Origin: Prevotellaceae bacterium
Lineage (GTDB): Bacteria > Bacteroidota > Bacteroidia > Bacteroidales > Paludibacteraceae
DNA length: 7,994 bases
Assembly: GCA_031270565.1 (NCBI GenBank)
Contig: JAISXJ010000115.1
Location: 1 to 7,994, forward strand
Direction of reading: 5' to 3'
The notes beneath the pieces are model-generated. The model was not told the origin of the DNA. It saw only the letters and a list, made by a program, of their open reading frames with translations, and ran no database searches. The position numbers were made by a program, and so were the translations under genes. This document shows, one piece after another, positions 5,215-7,994 of the stretch; the first letter of the stretch is position 1; every line of letters starts with the position of its first letter.

Positions 5215-7641
5215 ATGATTACTTTAGAAGAACAAACAACTTTAGATAACGGCGACGAATTGTCCGGCGTGGTTTCAGTGTTGGCAGACGGTGATGATAC
5301 TACTGTAGAGTGTCGAACGGGAGATAATCTGCCGCTTTTGGCGCTGAGAAACGGAGTGCTTTTCTCACATGTCGTGTTGCCCATAACCATTGGACGGAAA
5401 AAATCTCTTCGGGTGGTACGCGATGCTTATAAAAACAGCACGGAAATTATAGCAGTCGCCCAGCGTGATGTGCATGTGGAAGACCCGACAATAGACGATC
5501 TCTACCCCTGTGGCACTGTTGCCAGAGTGATTCGCATACTCGAAATGCCCGACAATTCAATATCTGTTATCTTACACGGACGAAAAAGAGCCAGATTGCA
5601 GGCTGTTGTGCCGGGGCGAATTTATCCCGTAGCACGTGTGGAATTGGTTGAAGACATTATCCCCAAAGCAAACAACCGTGAATTTAAAGCGCTTATCGAA
5701 GCCATCAAAGAGTTGGCTATTCACATTTCAAAAGTATCGAACGACATTCCCGAAGAGGAGATGACCTTTGCCGTGCGCAATTTGGAAGACCATCTGGCGC
5801 TGATTAACTATATCTGTGCCAATTTCCCTCTCACAGTGGATGTCAAGGCGCGTCTGCTCGCCTGTAACAGCATACAGGAACGCGGTTATCAACTGCTTGA
5901 TGCGTTGACAAAGGAATCGCAGTTGCTTGACATTAAATCGTCAATCCAGTCCAAAGTACGGATGGATATCGAACAGCAGCAGCGGGAATATTTTCTGCAA
6001 CAGCAGATGAAAACCATACAGGACGAATTAAGCGGCGGAGACAGTTTATCCCGTGATGTGGAGGCTCTCAGAGAAGCTGCCAAAGACAAAAAATGGTCGG
6101 AAGCTGTTGCGCAAGTCTTTGAAAAGGAGATAAAACGGCTTGAACGTATGCATCCCCACGCGCCTGACTATCCGATACAGCAAAACTACATAGAGACGCT
6201 TGTCTCCCTGCCGTGGAACGTCAATTCTCCCGATAAGTTTGATTTGAAAAGGGCGCAGCGGATTCTCGACCGCGACCATTTTGGGTTGGAAAAGGTCAAA
6301 GAGCGCATCATTGAACATCTGGCGGTACTCAAACTCAAAGGCGACCTGCGTTCTCCAATCATCTGCCTCTACGGACCTCCCGGCGTGGGTAAGACATCGC
6401 TCGGAAAATCCATTGCAGAGGTGCTTGGACGGAAATACGTCCGCATGTCGCTTGGTGGATTGCATGATGAGGCGGAAATTCGAGGGCATCGGCGTACTTA
6501 TATCGGCGCTATGCCGGGGCGTATTATCCAGAATTTGAAAAAGGTTGGAACATCCAACCCTGTTTTTGTGCTGGACGAAATAGACAAGGTTAATTCGGAT
6601 TTCAAGGGCGACCCAGCTTCTGCTCTTCTGGAAGCCCTTGACCCCGAACAAAACAACGCTTTCCACGACAATTTTATAGACGTCGATTACGACTTGTCAA
6701 AAATACTTTTTATCGCTACCGCTAATAATCTGGACACCATTTCTCAGCCGTTGCTTGACCGTATGGAACTTATTGAGGTAAACGGTTATATTCCGGATGA
6801 GAAAATCGAAATTGCCATTCGCCACCTGGTACCCAAGCAACTTGAAGCGCACGGCATCACCAAAAAGCAGGTGAAATTCACCAGAACAGCGGTTGCAGGA
6901 ATCATTGAGGATTATACCCGTGAATCCGGCGTGCGCGAGCTTGACCGTATGATAGCAAAAGTATTGCGTAAGATTTCCACAAAAATTGCCTCGGACACTC
7001 CCTATGAGCACAGCGTTACGGCTGATTTGCTCAAGACATATCTCGGTGTGCAGCGTTATACTCACGATATATATGAGGACAAACACCGCTATGGTGTCGT
7101 AACCGGTCTGGCATGGACACGTGTTGGCGGCGAGATACTTTATGTTGAATCAAGCGTTAATCAGAGTAAGGGTGGCAAGTTGACGCTTACGGGTAATCTG
7201 GGCGATGTGATGAAGGAATCGGCTATGCTGGCAATGGAATATATCAAAGCACATGCTGAGCTGCTGGGTATTTCCGAGCAGTTTCTCGAGGAGCATAGCG
7301 GGCATGTTCACGTGCCTGAGGGCGCCATTCCTAAAGATGGTCCTTCGGCTGGTATCGCTATTCTGACGGCGCTGGTCTCGACATTCACGAAACGCAAGGT
7401 TAAAAGTCGTGTGGCTATGACGGGTGAAATTACTCTGCGTGGTAAGGTTCTGCCTGTGGGCGGCATCAAGGAGAAGATTTTAGCTGCCAAACGTGCCGGT
7501 ATCACCGATATTATACTCTGTTTGGATAATAAAAAAGACGTTGAGGAAATCGAACCCGCCTATCTGCACGGATTAACCTTCCATTTCATCCGCGAGATGC
7601 ACGAGGCGCTTGATCTGGCTTTAGAGGAGGGAAATAATTGA
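5215..7641 (+). CDS. lon: ATP-dependent protease La (LonA)
   Basis: Lon is a cytosolic, hexameric AAA+ serine protease that degrades misfolded and specific regulatory proteins. The 808-residue product is full length (E. coli Lon is 784). The N-terminal substrate-binding LON domain spans about 38-240 (starting LPLLALRNGVLF). A Gln-rich coiled coil follows at about 247-270 (DIEQQQREYFLQQQMKTIQDE). The ATPase module has Walker A GPPGVGKT at 387-394 (Lys393), Walker B VFVLDEIDK with Asp454 and Glu455, sensor 1 Asn near 504, arginine finger Arg516 in LLDRME, and sensor 2 Arg574 in ESGVRELDR. The C-terminal protease domain has catalytic Ser711 in PKDGPSAG and Lys754 in GGIKEK, spaced 43 residues apart as in E. 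coli. No transmembrane segment is present, so it is the A-type and not membrane LonB. It has its own promoter and terminator and is probably monocistronic. Confidence 0.99.
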   Translation: MITLEEQTTLDNGDELSGVVSVLADGDDTTVECRTGDNLPLLALRNGVLFSHVVLPITIGRKKSLRVVRDAYKNSTEIIAVAQRDVHVEDPTIDDLYPCGTVARVIRILEMPDNSISVILHGRKRARLQAVVPGRIYPVARVELVEDIIPKANNREFKALIEAIKELAIHISKVSNDIPEEEMTFAVRNLEDHLALINYICANFPLTVDVKARLLACNSIQERGYQLLDALTKESQLLDIKSSIQSKVRMDIEQQQREYFLQQQMKTIQDELSGGDSLSRDVEALREAAKDKKWSEAVAQVFEKEIKRLERMHPHAPDYPIQQNYIETLVSLPWNVNSPDKFDLKRAQRILDRDHFGLEKVKERIIEHLAVLKLKGDLRSPIICLYGPPGVGKTSLGKSIAEVLGRKYVRMSLGGLHDEAEIRGHRRTYIGAMPGRIIQNLKKVGTSNPVFVLDEIDKVNSDFKGDPASALLEALDPEQNNAFHDNFIDVDYDLSKILFIATANNLDTISQPLLDRMELIEVNGYIPDEKIEIAIRHLVPKQLEAHGITKKQVKFTRTAVAGIIEDYTRESGVRELDRMIAKVLRKISTKIASDTPYEHSVTADLLKTYLGVQRYTHDIYEDKHRYGVVTGLAWTRVGGEILYVESSVNQSKGGKLTLTGNLGDVMKESAMLAMEYIKAHAELLGISEQFLEEHSGHVHVPEGAIPKDGPSAGIAILTALVSTFTKRKVKSRVAMTGEITLRGKVLPVGGIKEKILAAKRAGITDIILCLDNKKDVEEIEPAYLHGLTFHFIREMHEALDLALEEGNN

Positions 7642-7658
7642 GACAGAATTGATAATAG

Positions 7659-7697
7659 AAGAAATCGCGACAGATGTAAAAAAGTCGCGATTTCTTT
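7659..7697 (+). terminator. Intrinsic terminator after lon
   Basis: AAGAAATCGCGAC (7659-7671) and its exact reverse complement at 7684-7696 form a 13-bp stem around a 12-base A-rich loop, 17 bases after the lon stop. The 3' end runs into TTTCTTTG, a short broken U-tract. The symmetric A and T flanks mean it could act in both directions. It separates lon from the next gene. Confidence 0.8.
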
Positions 7698-7719
7698 GTG
7701 TTAAAAGATTGAAAATCAG

Positions 7720-7994
7720 ATGAAACTTTATCACGGTACCAATGTTTGGTTTGACAAAGTTGATTTGTCTAAATGTACGCACTATCCCGATTCAGGTCGC
7801 GGGTTCTTCCTTACAAGCGATCTTAATACTGCAATAGAAATAGTAAAGTGCAGATGGAAAAATACAAACGAAAGCCTCATAGTTTTTGAGTATGAAGTGG
7901 ATTTAGACCATTTTTCAAAAGAAAATCCACAGTTGAAAATCATGCAATATAGCGGCATTAACGAAGAGTGGATACATTTTGCGATGTTCAATCG
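7720..7994 (+). CDS. DUF3990 family protein (predicted ADP-ribosyltransferase-like fold), 3' end outside window
   Basis: The frame opens at ATG 7720 and is still open at the window end, giving 91 complete residues. The pattern matches the DUF3990 family: an N-terminal MKLYHGT (residues 1-7), GRGFFLTSD at 26-34, VFEYEVD at 55-61 and a YSGINEEWIHFAMFN block at 77-91. DUF3990 is grouped with ADP-ribosyltransferase-like folds. His5 in YHGT and an acidic residue at Glu82 or Glu83 fit the spacing of an H-x-E-type NAD-binding site, but this is inference. Members are usually about 150-180 residues and often sit beside a small DUF3791 gene; none is upstream here, so the downstream side would need checking. 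Only 22 bases separate it from the lon terminator stem, so its promoter must overlap the terminator or it depends on readthrough. Substrate and toxicity are unknown. Confidence 0.83.
   Translation, partial: MKLYHGTNVWFDKVDLSKCTHYPDSGRGFFLTSDLNTAIEIVKCRWKNTNESLIVFEYEVDLDHFSKENPQLKIMQYSGINEEWIHFAMFN

Noticed and set aside
6046..6666. Long antisense frame of 206 codons inside lon
   Set aside because: It is opposite the conserved ATPase region of lon, and its translation shows no family pattern. It is a by-product of lon codon use.
7782..7991. Antisense frame at the right edge
   Set aside because: It lies opposite the DUF3990 gene, whose sense translation has clear family motifs.

Overview
The window looks like chromosomal DNA from a member of the Bacteroidota, probably Bacteroidales. 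Four things suggest this. Three upstream regions carry exact matches to the Bacteroidota -7 promoter box TAnnTTTG. Translation starts sit in A/T-rich leaders without a clear Shine-Dalgarno sequence. LptD has the long form usual in this phylum, with divergent sequence. A DUF3990 gene and a DUF2147 gene are also present. LptD and an RND-type adaptor require an outer membrane, so the cell is Gram-negative. I cannot name a genus from sequence alone.

Left block, minus strand (1-1862): three genes run head to tail with gaps of 6 and 15 bases and look like one operon. In transcription order they are a secreted DUF2147 protein, a cysteine-type glutathione peroxidase that is probably thioredoxin-dependent, and the lipoprotein adaptor subunit of an RND efflux pump. 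The adaptor is cut by the window's left edge. The inner-membrane pump and outer-membrane channel would be expected beyond that edge.

Divergent intergenic region (1863-2255, 393 bases): it holds a probable promoter for each direction. Between them lie three hairpin-forming inverted repeats within about 125 bases, one of which looks like an intrinsic terminator although no gene precedes it. This is the least explained part of the window and may be an intergenic repeat element or a small RNA.

Right block, plus strand (2256-7994): lptD encodes the outer-membrane LPS translocon and apparently starts at TTG. A 178-base gap follows, with a perfect 16-bp inverted repeat and a very good -7 box. Next comes lon, the ATP-dependent AAA+ protease, with all catalytic residues intact, followed by a strong 13-bp stem terminator. 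The last feature is the 5' part of a DUF3990 gene, a family with a predicted ADP-ribosyltransferase-like fold, cut by the right edge.

Functionally most of the window is housekeeping: envelope biogenesis (LptD), protein quality control (Lon), peroxide defence and efflux. The parts most worth a second look are the DUF3990 gene at the edge and the structured intergenic regions at 2001-2123 and 5067-5135. No CRISPR array, tRNA, rRNA or complete insertion sequence was seen.
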